NCBI GenBank assembly: GCA_965368115.1
Contig: CBDULQ010000105.1
Span: 1-12,182, forward strand
Source of the DNA: CBDULQ01 sp965368115
Lineage (GTDB): Bacteria; Pseudomonadota; Gammaproteobacteria; SZUA-229
DNA: 12,182 nt
Direction of reading: 5' to 3'
Shown here: positions 1 through 6,510 of the stretch, piece after piece
Numbering within the stretch: position 1 is the stretch's first letter
Layout: the number at the start of each line of letters is the position of its first letter
Made by a program: the position numbers and the translations under genes
Notes under the pieces: generated by a model
Databases searched by the model: none
The model's input: only the letters and a program-made list of their open reading frames with translations
Told to the model about the DNA's origin: nothing

Positions 1-27
1 TCATTAACTATATTGCGAATTGTTGCC

Positions 28-279
28 ATGGAACACGATCCATATCAACCCATCAGCTGTTCGGCCTACGACATTTATGAGATTGCCATCATGCGGAATC
101 AATGTCTGGATATGCACTGGCGGCAGGGTGAAATGGAAATGACTGAACGGGTCAGACCACTGGCTCTGCACATTCACGATGGAGCAGAGTACCTGATCTT
201 CAGCATCGATACCACGGCCGAGCAGCGCCAGCAGGTGCGACTGGATCACATTATCAGTAGCCGTATCGTCGAACCCTGA
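28..279 (+). CDS. rof: Rof-like Rho-binding antiterminator
   Basis: This 83-residue protein resembles Rof (YaeO), a small protein that binds the termination factor Rho and inhibits Rho-dependent transcription termination. Visible family features are the N-terminal YQPI-x-C-x-x-YD pattern at about residues 5-14, a central acidic stretch, a HDGAEYLIF strand and a C-terminal RLDHI motif that matches Rof's RLDKI. The length fits (E. coli Rof is about 85 residues). The ATG at 28 was chosen because it places YQPI at the usual distance from the start. A TTG at 13 would add five residues, and the frame stays open to the window edge. No clear Shine-Dalgarno site precedes either start. The upstream context is outside the window. 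The family call is from recalled similarity and is fairly secure; activity is inferred. Confidence 0.82.
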   Translation: MEHDPYQPISCSAYDIYEIAIMRNQCLDMHWRQGEMEMTERVRPLALHIHDGAEYLIFSIDTTAEQRQQVRLDHIISSRIVEP

Positions 280-296
280 GCCGTTTCGGCTCAGGG
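274..296. terminator. Hairpin between convergent rof and dsrC-like genes
   Basis: The perfect inverted repeat CCCTGAGCCG-TTT-CGGCTCAGGG begins inside the last codons of the rof-like gene and includes its stop codon. The stem is 9 to 10 GC-rich base pairs. It lies 11 bases from the end of the convergent gene, so it could stop transcripts from both sides. No T-run follows on either strand, so it is not a classical intrinsic terminator. It may instead pause polymerase or protect 3' ends. Confidence 0.45.
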
Positions 297-306
297 TCGG
301 CCGGTT

Positions 307-1062
307 TCAGTCGACACAGCCCTGGGGCATGGGCAGGCCGGCAATGCGCGATCCCTGGCGGGACGGACCCTTGGGGAACAGTTTGTACAGGTAGCTCTCC
401 GAGCTGCGTTCCGGACCGCAATGTTCCTTCATGTATTTCATCAGTAGCCGGACCATGGGGACGACACCGTACTCGAAGTAGAATTTACGCAGGTAATTGA
501 TCACTTCCCAGTGTTCGTCGCCGAGTTGCAGGCCTTCCTTGTGTGCCATATGGTCGGCCAGTTCCGGGGTCCATTGCGAAGCGTCGAGCAGGTTGCCGTA
601 TTCGCCTACTTCATAGACCTGACCCTGAAAATCGAATTTGCCGACAAAATGATCCACTTCGCTGGGGTCGATTCGTTTTGCCGCCTGAGGCGCCCTGGAC
701 CGACTGTAACGTTCCTGCTCGTCCATTTCGGCATCCAGCATCGGCATGGGGATACCGGCGATGCGGCTGCCGGCCTGCAACAATCCGGTGCGAAACAGGC
801 TGTCCAGGTATTCCCGGGTCGCTTTCTTGTCGCCGTATTTTTCGCGTATGCTTTTGAGCAGCAATTTGCGAATGGGTGAGATGCGATACTCTTTGTAAAA
901 ATCTCGCATCAGGTTGATGATTTCCCAATGGTTTTCGGTAAGCGTCGTGCCTTCTTTCTCGGCCAGTGATCGGGCAACGGCTTCACTCCAGTCGCCGGGG
1001 TTGGCTAAATGGCCGTCGGGTAATAATTCTACGACCGCTCCATCCACTGTTATTGCTGTCAT
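307..1062 (-). CDS. Tandem two-domain DsrC/TusE-like sulfur relay protein
   Basis: This 251-residue protein consists of two DsrC/TusE-like domains in one chain, at about residues 6-110 and 142-250, joined by a charged linker. DsrC/TusE proteins are normally about 105-115 residues and carry sulfur as persulfide or trisulfide on a C-terminal cysteine, for dissimilatory sulfite reductase or for tRNA thiolation. Each half has the family's order: a G-x-L-x-x-x-x-W entry, an E-x-x-x-L-x-x-x-HW-E-x-I helix, the F-Y-x-E-Y segment and a terminal GSRIAG-[IL]-PMP arm. The second copy ends in C249, the CysA carrier position. Its CysB position, 11 residues upstream, is S238, so it is TusE-like rather than DsrC-like. 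The first copy has S99 at CysB and D110 where CysA should be. The start has a good GAGAGG ribosome site upstream. The gene is probably monocistronic, as it is convergent with rof and divergent from cnoX. Confidence 0.88.
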   Translation of the reverse strand: MTAITVDGAVVELLPDGHLANPGDWSEAVARSLAEKEGTTLTENHWEIINLMRDFYKEYRISPIRKLLLKSIREKYGDKKATREYLDSLFRTGLLQAGSRIAGIPMPMLDAEMDEQERYSRSRAPQAAKRIDPSEVDHFVGKFDFQGQVYEVGEYGNLLDASQWTPELADHMAHKEGLQLGDEHWEVINYLRKFYFEYGVVPMVRLLMKYMKEHCGPERSSESYLYKLFPKGPSRQGSRIAGLPMPQGCVD

Positions 1063-1142
1063 ATTCTATGACCTCTCGTAATGCAAAATCAGGAAATTAA
1101 GGAGATGCTTATTGAGCGTCTTTGCCTGGCACCTTCAAATAA

Positions 1143-1151
1143 AGCATAGCA
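1143..1151 (-). promoter_or_regulatory. Possible extended -10 promoter for the dsrC-like gene
   Basis: On the minus strand the sequence reads TGC-TATGCT, an extended -10 element (TGn plus 4 of 6 matches to TATAAT), about 80 bases upstream of the tandem dsrC-like start. No good -35 hexamer is present at the normal distance, as extended -10 promoters allow. The assignment is by inspection only. Confidence 0.3.
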
Positions 1152-1211
1152 GTTCCCACACCACTCGCCAGAGAATTGCGTCGCCAGTTTGGGTAAAATT
1201 GTTGCCTTCGG

Positions 1212-1241
1212 TTGACAGCCTTCCGGGTCACTGGGTTAAAT
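1212..1241 (+). promoter_or_regulatory. Sigma70-like promoter for the cnoX-like gene
   Basis: A perfect TTGACA at 1212-1217 is followed after 18 bases by TTAAAT (4 of 6 matches to TATAAT) at 1236-1241. It lies 29 bases before the ATG at 1271, giving a short leader that includes the AGGA ribosome site at about 1260-1263. Position and -35 quality support it; the -10 is mediocre. Confidence 0.45.
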
Positions 1242-1270
1242 GGGCGCTCCCCCCGAAACAGGAAAAATGA

Positions 1271-2137
1271 ATGGCAGAAAATAGACATATTGTTGATGCG
1301 GCACCGGAAAATTTTGCCGAGCTGGTGCTGGGTAATTCGATGCGAGGGCCGGTGATGGTGAATTTCTGGAGTGCCAAGGCGGGTCCCTGTCTCAAGCTCT
1401 GGCCGCTGCTGGAAAAACTGGTGAATGAATATTCGGGACGTTTTCTACTGGTTAATTTCAATACGGATAAATACCTGGATTTTGCGCGCCGCGAACTGGC
1501 CGTCGCCAGTGTGCCGACAGTGAAAATGTATTATCAACAGCAGGTGATGGATGTGATTCACGGCGCTGAATCGGAAACCAGTTTTCGGAACATGATCGAG
1601 CGGCACCTGCCCAGACCTTCAGATCCCTTACTGGTCGATGCGGTTAAACAATATGAAGCTCAGTCTGTCGACGCAGCGCTGCAACAGCTGCGCCAGTTGC
1701 ATGATTCGGACAGGGACAATCCGCGCATTCCCCTGACGCTGGTCAAGTTACTGTTTCGTGAGGGGCGACTGGATGAAATGCTGGATTTTATCTCGACTCT
1801 GCCGACCTCTCTACAGCGCAATGAGGACATGATTCGACTGTCGACACATGCGCAGCTTATTCGTGCTGCCGACACTGACGAGACCCTGGCGTCTTTACAG
1901 CAGGCGGTCGCCGATTCGCCTGACGCCGTGACACCTAAATATCACCTGGCCGCGCGGTACCTGGTCAACGACCGACTCACCGATTGCATGGATCTATTTC
2001 TGGATATCATTCGCCTGGATCGCAGTTTCAAGGACGATATCGCGGTAAAAGGCATGGTCGCCGTGCTTGGCATGCTCGGCGATGACGATCCGGCGCTAAA
2101 AAATTATCGGCAGAAAATGCTCGATGTCATGTCCTGA
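1271..2137 (+). CDS. cnoX: CnoX/YbbN-like thioredoxin-TPR co-chaperone
   Basis: This 288-residue cytoplasmic protein has a thioredoxin fold at about residues 5-115 followed by TPR-like helices to the C-terminus. That is the architecture and length of CnoX (YbbN, 284 residues in E. coli), a chaperedoxin that holds unfolding or oxidised proteins and passes them to GroEL or DnaK. The C-terminal end, with an ALKNYRQKM segment, matches the E. coli ALASKYRRQL region. The thioredoxin active site is AGPC (37-40), so the nucleophilic first cysteine is missing, as in E. coli SQHC. The cis-proline is P82. E. coli's second redox cysteine (C63) aligns with T65 here, so only C40 remains in the redox domain; C239 is in the TPR part. 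The start at 1271 has AGGA seven bases upstream. The gene is convergent with its right neighbour, with a 7-base gap and no terminator visible. Confidence 0.86.
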   Translation: MAENRHIVDAAPENFAELVLGNSMRGPVMVNFWSAKAGPCLKLWPLLEKLVNEYSGRFLLVNFNTDKYLDFARRELAVASVPTVKMYYQQQVMDVIHGAESETSFRNMIERHLPRPSDPLLVDAVKQYEAQSVDAALQQLRQLHDSDRDNPRIPLTLVKLLFREGRLDEMLDFISTLPTSLQRNEDMIRLSTHAQLIRAADTDETLASLQQAVADSPDAVTPKYHLAARYLVNDRLTDCMDLFLDIIRLDRSFKDDIAVKGMVAVLGMLGDDDPALKNYRQKMLDVMS

Positions 2138-2144
2138 TCGTCGC

Positions 2145-2987
2145 TTACTTCCTGGAACGGAATACGATTTCGTACACCGCCAGTGCAATCATGATGACCA
2201 GCGATACGGCGACCACAATCCAGATCAGTGCCGAGCGGCTGGGTAGAAATTCCAGTTCGTCCGTGGCCGGCGGTGTATTCGATTCGATGGCAGTGACCGA
2301 AGGCGGTGGGGGCGGCTGTTTCTGCACCGGTTGTTGTAGCTCCTGTTGTACCCGGTCGACCATCAGCTGGTAGTCATCCAGCGAAACCTCGTGTTCTTTA
2401 AGTTCCTGTTTCATGGTTTCCAGCGCCTGTTCCGCTTCCTGCTGCCGCCCCGCCTGTTGCAGCGCATTGATGTTGCTCCAGTGTAGATACCAGTAATAGG
2501 ATTCATTTTCACCGTTGCCGCCCAGTGCCAGTTCACTCTGGATAGCGCGGATCCGAAGTTCATCCGGCAGGCCGTGTTTCATAGTGGCATACATGCTGGC
2601 GGTCAGCGTCTGCGTTTTCTCATCCAGGTTCATGGCTTTTTCATAGGCCCGATTACGCGCCTCGATGTGTAACTGCATACCGTCCTGGTCGTCCATCTGG
2701 TGCAATAAATCAGCCGTGTTGTTTTCATTCATGCCTTTGAGAAACCAGAAAATCGGATTCTCCTGCTGTACCGAAATCATCGCATCCAGATTGGTGTTCA
2801 GGGCTTGTAGTTCATTCTTCTGCTGCGCCTTGCTGAGTGTCTGTTCCTCGCTGTAATAACTGGCGATGCGGTCGGCGGTGTCGTTGAACTGGTGCAGGTT
2901 GGCGTCGAACAGGTCGTTGAATCTGACGTCGGCCGAGGCGGGTACAGTAATGAGCAGGCTTAATAACAGAGATTTAATGATTCGCAT
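2145..2987 (-). CDS. Periplasmic helical protein with C-terminal membrane anchor
   Basis: I do not recognise this 280-residue protein as a named family. A signal peptide covers residues 1-19, with a VPASA cleavage site before D20. The mature part (20-218) is predicted largely helical, with paired aromatic and Ala-rich helices (WFLKGMNENN at 81-90; YYWYLHW at 164-170; QQAGRQQEAEQALETMK at 177-193) that suggest degenerate TPR-like repeats. A Pro/Gln-rich linker with a run of five prolines (225-229) leads to one hydrophobic span at about 253-275 and a short basic tail, RSRK. The likely topology is therefore a periplasmic domain held in the inner membrane by its C-terminus. It starts 2 bases after the stop of the LAS/M15-like peptidase gene, so the two are almost certainly co-transcribed. 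It may be an adaptor or regulator of that enzyme, which is inference only. Confidence 0.8.
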   Translation of the reverse strand: MRIIKSLLLSLLITVPASADVRFNDLFDANLHQFNDTADRIASYYSEEQTLSKAQQKNELQALNTNLDAMISVQQENPIFWFLKGMNENNTADLLHQMDDQDGMQLHIEARNRAYEKAMNLDEKTQTLTASMYATMKHGLPDELRIRAIQSELALGGNGENESYYWYLHWSNINALQQAGRQQEAEQALETMKQELKEHEVSLDDYQLMVDRVQQELQQPVQKQPPPPPSVTAIESNTPPATDELEFLPSRSALIWIVVAVSLVIMIALAVYEIVFRSRK

Positions 2988-2989
2988 GA

Positions 2990-4231
2990 TTATTCGTACA
3001 TTATGTTGATGTGCAGATGGTCGGCCTTGTCGAAGGCGTCGGGAATGCCGTTTTTCGGGCTGACGTCATCACGGTATTCCCGGGTTCGCATCGGGCGGCC
3101 ATTGCTTTCCAGTTGCCAGAAAGCGTCAATTTCGCCTTTGAAGTGTTCCAGTGCGTTCCATAAAATCCAGTAGCTGATTGCCGCATTGATATGCCCCGGC
3201 GGTTCGTAGACGATGATATCCACCGCGCCGCCGCGCTGGTGAATGCCGTTCAGGGCGTTACTATACCATTCATTGCGTTCCGGGTTGCGCCAGCCGCCGC
3301 TCAGCCAGAGGCGGCTGTTCGGCACCGGCAGGGGTTTGCCATTCAGATCGAGCAGCGGTTTCTTTTTACGATAGCGATTCATCTGTTGCCGGTAGGCCTG
3401 GGCGACCAGTTGCGCCATGGCTGACATACCGTCGTTGATCATCAGCCCGTAGGCGCTTTCACTGAGCGGGTTACCCATGAACGAGACGTCCTTGCTGACC
3501 AGCGGGGAGATCTCGTCGCGATAGGGTACCGGTAGATTGCCCTGATCTCCCCAGTAGCGCTTGATGCCGAAATGATGGATGTATTCCTGCCGAATCATGT
3601 CCCGGTAGTCCATGCGGATAACCGTGCTGTAGGTGGTTTTTAGTCGATCACCCTGCATGATATCGAGGCTGACCCGGTATCCGTGCTGTGGATTGTAGCC
3701 GTTGTCGTCGATTTGTTGAGTGCCACCACCGTAGCGTCGTCGTTTGCCTTCCTTGCCGCGTCCCCGTTTGTAAATGGCCGGACGGTGTTTGTCCGGATGC
3801 GGACGAAACACCAGTTTGTCGCGGTCGTATACCGAGTGATCGAGTCGAGCGGATTGCCAGAGAGCGGATTTTCTATCCGTAAAGCCGCCATCGTATTTGG
3901 ATAGAATGTCGATACTGCCATGTTCGGGTTTTTCAATTTCGATACGCCAGCGCAGGTCTTCACTGGTGGCCGTTTTTTCTTTTAGCTGGATGACGAATGG
4001 AATCTGCAGCAGCAGGGTCGACGGTGTAGTGTTGTGCATGATGCCCTGGGGAATGGCCTGATTCTGCGGTACCACAATAAAGGAACGTGCAGCATTGCTG
4101 CCGGGGTCGGCGGAAGTCACTACATTGAGGTGGCGCTCACTGTCACCATCGACTGGCTCGCACAGGACATGTGCCGGCAACAGAGTGCCGGTCAGTGCAA
4201 CAGCAGACAGTAATCTGTGAAAACCCCGCAT
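2990..4231 (-). CDS. Secreted LAS/M15-like zinc peptidase
   Basis: This 413-residue exported protein has an N-terminal hydrophobic signal at about residues 1-24. The C-terminal domain (about 260-413) carries the LAS-fold (M15 D-Ala-D-Ala peptidase, MepA, hedgehog) metal pattern: SGGWRNPERN at 311-320, then H331-x6-D338 within GIHQRGGAVDI, and a terminal DHLHINI with H405 and H407. Those His/Asp residues are the expected zinc ligands, and D404 or H405 could serve catalysis. Such enzymes cut peptide bonds in peptidoglycan in the periplasm. The N-terminal region (35-210) is beta-rich and unfamiliar. It contains a strongly basic patch, KRGRGKEGKRRR (155-166), that could bind anionic wall polymer or lipid. 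The gene leads a tight pair with the anchored helical protein. The exact substrate and subfamily are uncertain. It could be MepA-like, but the R315/N320 pattern looks closer to M15. Confidence 0.75.
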   Translation of the reverse strand: MRGFHRLLSAVALTGTLLPAHVLCEPVDGDSERHLNVVTSADPGSNAARSFIVVPQNQAIPQGIMHNTTPSTLLLQIPFVIQLKEKTATSEDLRWRIEIEKPEHGSIDILSKYDGGFTDRKSALWQSARLDHSVYDRDKLVFRPHPDKHRPAIYKRGRGKEGKRRRYGGGTQQIDDNGYNPQHGYRVSLDIMQGDRLKTTYSTVIRMDYRDMIRQEYIHHFGIKRYWGDQGNLPVPYRDEISPLVSKDVSFMGNPLSESAYGLMINDGMSAMAQLVAQAYRQQMNRYRKKKPLLDLNGKPLPVPNSRLWLSGGWRNPERNEWYSNALNGIHQRGGAVDIIVYEPPGHINAAISYWILWNALEHFKGEIDAFWQLESNGRPMRTREYRDDVSPKNGIPDAFDKADHLHINIMYE

Positions 4232-4266
4232 GGTTCTGACCTGTGGCTGGAACGGATATCTGCTTG

Positions 4267-4295
4267 TCTATAGTTCAGGGCGATTTTTAATGCAA
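4267..4295 (-). promoter_or_regulatory. Candidate promoter of the peptidase operon
   Basis: On the minus strand TTGCAT and TATAGA are separated by exactly 17 bases, about 35-65 bases upstream of the peptidase start at 4231. The -10 matches TATAAT at 4 of 6 positions and the -35 matches only TTG. It lies in the 133-base gap after the lipoprotein gene, so the peptidase pair may be transcribed independently of the genes upstream. Confidence 0.4.
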
Positions 4296-4364
4296 TCAAT
4301 CCGTCTGTTTTCGATAAACCGGATGGCCTGTGGTGTATGTCGATGCACCATGCCGGGCATCAGG

Positions 4365-4805
4365 TTAGTGCCCGAGTTTGCAGCTGGAAGCTGAATAATG
4401 GCCCTTGCTGAACTGGCAGCGAATATAAATGGAGCCGCCGACACTACCCATGCCGTAACGATTGTCGGCATATATTTTCAGGCGCCGGCCTTCGATATCG
4501 ATACAGACATTCCATTCATCGAGGTAATAGGTCATCAACGGGGTGTAACTCATCTGGTCGCGGGCAGCAGCCAGGTGAAACTGGCCGTTGGCGCCGGTTG
4601 CCGTCTGACGCAGGGAGCTGAAACAGTGTTCGTCGCCGCCACGTATCGACAGTAATACCGGTATGTCGCTGACGGGTTCGCCGTCGACGAGCAGTTCGCC
4701 GCTGATCGTCGGACTCAGGTAGCGTGTGTAAGGCGTGCTGGTGCAGGCGGTCAGCAACAGTCCGGCTGCAATGATGATGAGAGGGTATCCGACTCGCGTA
4801 TTCAT
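4365..4805 (-). CDS. Cysteine-rich lipoprotein with transthyretin-like fold
   Basis: This 146-residue protein has a lipoprotein signal: a hydrophobic stretch followed by the lipobox LTAC, with C21 as the lipidated residue. T22 at +2 does not favour inner-membrane retention, so outer-membrane sorting is likely. Residues 32-80 look like a CarboxypepD_reg/transthyretin-like beta sandwich (TISGELLVDGEPV, then the turn TGANGQFHL at 70-78), often a binding or adhesion module. Four further cysteines (C61, C101, C130, C142) could form two disulfides in the periplasm. The start has a weak upstream GGA. It sits between the cyclase gene (75-base gap) and the peptidase operon (133-base gap), all on the same strand. 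Its specific role is unknown; the domain call is by pattern and tentative. Confidence 0.72.
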   Translation of the reverse strand: MNTRVGYPLIIIAAGLLLTACTSTPYTRYLSPTISGELLVDGEPVSDIPVLLSIRGGDEHCFSSLRQTATGANGQFHLAAARDQMSYTPLMTYYLDEWNVCIDIEGRRLKIYADNRYGMGSVGGSIYIRCQFSKGHYSASSCKLGH

Positions 4806-4880
4806 ATATATGGATTCCGAAAACGGTTCGGCTAATTTAACACGGATGTCGGGGTCGGCGCATGATTCTGCGCAGATTTT

Positions 4881-6161
4881 CTAGCCAATGCGAATTTTGA
4901 AACTGGTAAAACCCCAGATGAAGCCAAAGCCGGAGAGGATCAGTCCGTACAGGTCATACCAGAAAAAATGGAAATATTGTGTCGAGGTTAGCTGCTGTTC
5001 GGTAACGCCATAGTCGGGTGGTACGCGGCGTGGAATCCAGCCCGACTGGTCTTTCCCAATCAAGATGCGATCCCAGCGACGTCGGTCGGCGCGGCGGTTG
5101 TCGCGATAAATGAAGATTTCGCCCCGTGGTAACAGCGCAAGTTGTTTCGCTGACGTGTCCGGTGCGTCCATTAAGGGCGTGTTGTCTTCAAGCACCTGGA
5201 CGAACATGTGTCGGGACTGGTAGATAGGACCGTACCAGGCCTGTTTGAAGGGTGGTTGAGTGTAGTCGTTGAGCGCATGAAAAATTAGAAACAGGATACT
5301 GTAACCGAACATGCCGCTGAGTATTTTCAATGATGAGCGCGAGATGAAGTCGATACGCAGTAGGTAGATGAAAGCCGCGATCAACAGCGCGACGAGTGCG
5401 GTGCCAATGGCATAAAAATCCGAAGGCACATGAGCTGCATCGGATATGCCGTACAGGCTGAAATCAAAATCGGTGATCAGATAGCGCAGGTAATGTTTGT
5501 ACAAATAGAAAATAAAATACAGAAATACAGCCAGGTAAGTGATGATTTCGAATTTCTGGATTTTTAACAGCGGCGCCAGTGCATTGGGTTTGAGATTGGC
5601 GATCTGATCGGGATAGTCTTCCCAGTTGCAGCGAAACAGTTTGATCGGCTTGCGTTTGCCTTTGGGGCGGATATTTTCCGCTTCTTCGAAGTTGAACGTG
5701 TTCTGCGGAAGACGCGCAACCGTACTCGAAGTGAGTACGATTTCATTGGCGTTGGCTTCAGCCTGTACCTTGGCCGCAACATTGACAATGTCGCCGAAGA
5801 TGTCGTTGTTTTCGATAATGCCCTTGCCGGTGTGGATGCCGATGCGAATACGTACGCTGAAATACTGATCGCGTTCACGTTCGCGACGTAAGACCTGTTG
5901 CATGGCAATGCCGGCCTGGATCGCCTGTTGCGGATCATTGAACGAGGCCATGATCGCATCACCCAGAGTCTTGATGATACGGCCGCGGTATTTTTTGATG
6001 ATCGGGAACAGCAGCCGGTTGTGACGGTCAATCAATAAGCGTGCATCGATGTCGCCACGACGTTCCCAGTGACGGGTCGATTCGACGATATCGGAAAAGA
6101 GGATGGTTACCAGCTTGCGGGAACGCTCAATAACATCGATGGTGCTTTGATCGGTGAGCAT
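4881..6161 (-). CDS. Membrane class III nucleotide cyclase with SH3-like domain
   Basis: This 426-residue protein begins with a class III adenylate/guanylate cyclase domain (about 15-180) that makes cyclic nucleotide from NTP. Both metal-binding aspartates are present (D24 in LFSDIVEST and D68 in TLGDAIM). So are the adenine-specifying pair K64 and D120 (in DIFGDIVN) and the ribose-contacting N127. The transition-state arginine, normally four residues after that Asn, is K131. Hydrophobic spans follow at about 206-224, 249-268, 279-297 and 398-417. A bacterial SH3-like module (about 319-380: MFVQVLEDNTPLMDAP then DQSGWIPRR) lies between spans three and four. With a cytoplasmic N-terminus this places SH3 in the periplasm, where it could sense peptidoglycan or envelope state. 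The catalytic domain is N-terminal, whereas many membrane cyclases have it at the C-terminus. cAMP is the likely product, and the Lys substitution may lower activity. Confidence 0.88.
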   Translation of the reverse strand: MLTDQSTIDVIERSRKLVTILFSDIVESTRHWERRGDIDARLLIDRHNRLLFPIIKKYRGRIIKTLGDAIMASFNDPQQAIQAGIAMQQVLRRERERDQYFSVRIRIGIHTGKGIIENNDIFGDIVNVAAKVQAEANANEIVLTSSTVARLPQNTFNFEEAENIRPKGKRKPIKLFRCNWEDYPDQIANLKPNALAPLLKIQKFEIITYLAVFLYFIFYLYKHYLRYLITDFDFSLYGISDAAHVPSDFYAIGTALVALLIAAFIYLLRIDFISRSSLKILSGMFGYSILFLIFHALNDYTQPPFKQAWYGPIYQSRHMFVQVLEDNTPLMDAPDTSAKQLALLPRGEIFIYRDNRRADRRRWDRILIGKDQSGWIPRRVPPDYGVTEQQLTSTQYFHFFWYDLYGLILSGFGFIWGFTSFKIRIG

Positions 6162-6240
6162 TGACTTGCGAGATGTCCTGCTTTAATTTTTGTTCGTTTT
6201 GTGAAACATTTATAAGAATTAATGAATATAGACCATAAAT
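6162..6240. promoter_or_regulatory. AT-rich divergent promoter region (cyclase / small lipoprotein)
   Basis: These 79 bases separate divergent starts and are strikingly AT-rich against the GC-rich neighbours. On the minus strand TATAAA (6209-6214) is a good -10-like element for the cyclase. On the plus strand TTGTTC (6190-6195) and TATAAG (6211-6216), 15 bases apart, are possible elements for the lipoprotein. The two candidate -10 elements overlap, so the genes may compete. Neither has a strong -35. Confidence 0.35.
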
Positions 6241-6486
6241 ATGAATAAGTTAATGCGACTATCTCCGCTATTGTGCGTGCTGTTTCTGGCCGCCTGTAGC
6301 ACCAGTGTACGGGGTCCGGTGAGTGGAAAAAAATACGAAGTGAACGTGGGTTGCACCGAGGACATGAAAAGGTATGAAAAACAACGCGAGGAAGCGATCG
6401 ACGGCAAACCCGAACAGTCACCGCCGCCGTTACCTCCGGAATGTGTACCGGTTGAAGAATCCAGGGATTTGCAGAGAACCTACTAA
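6241..6486 (+). CDS. Small proline-rich lipoprotein
   Basis: This 81-residue protein begins with a basic N-terminus, a hydrophobic core and the lipobox LAAC at residues 16-19, so it should be lipidated on C19 after signal peptidase II cleavage. S20 at +2 suggests outer-membrane sorting. The mature part is short and polar, with two more cysteines (C38, C67) that could pair and a Pro-rich stretch SPPPLPPE (60-67). I know no family for it. The ATG at 6241 has no obvious ribosome site; an ATG at 6253 is an alternative that would give a shorter n-region. A strong intrinsic terminator follows at 6511-6539, which supports its being a real single-gene transcript. Confidence 0.7.
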   Translation: MNKLMRLSPLLCVLFLAACSTSVRGPVSGKKYEVNVGCTEDMKRYEKQREEAIDGKPEQSPPPLPPECVPVEESRDLQRTY

Positions 6487-6510
6487 GGGTGATCTGCACT
6501 GACAAAATCA

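Noticed and set aside
511..879. Plus-strand open frame opposite the tandem dsrC-like gene
   Set aside because: The minus-strand frame has clear family similarity in two repeats, so this is a shadow.
1112..1270. Open frame from TTG with GGAG seven bases upstream, 52 codons, ending directly before the cnoX-like ATG
   Set aside because: It contains the best candidate promoter for the cnoX-like gene (1212-1241), shows no recognisable protein family or signal and starts with TTG. More likely chance coding in a promoter region.
2137..2145. Possible terminator between the convergent cnoX-like gene and the anchored-protein gene
   Set aside because: The gap is 7 bases and no stem with a T-run is visible around it.
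4858..4873. Hairpin GCGCA-TGATTC-TGCGC after the cyclase gene
   Set aside because: Only 5 bp and not followed by T's in the direction of the cyclase transcript, so not convincing as a terminator.
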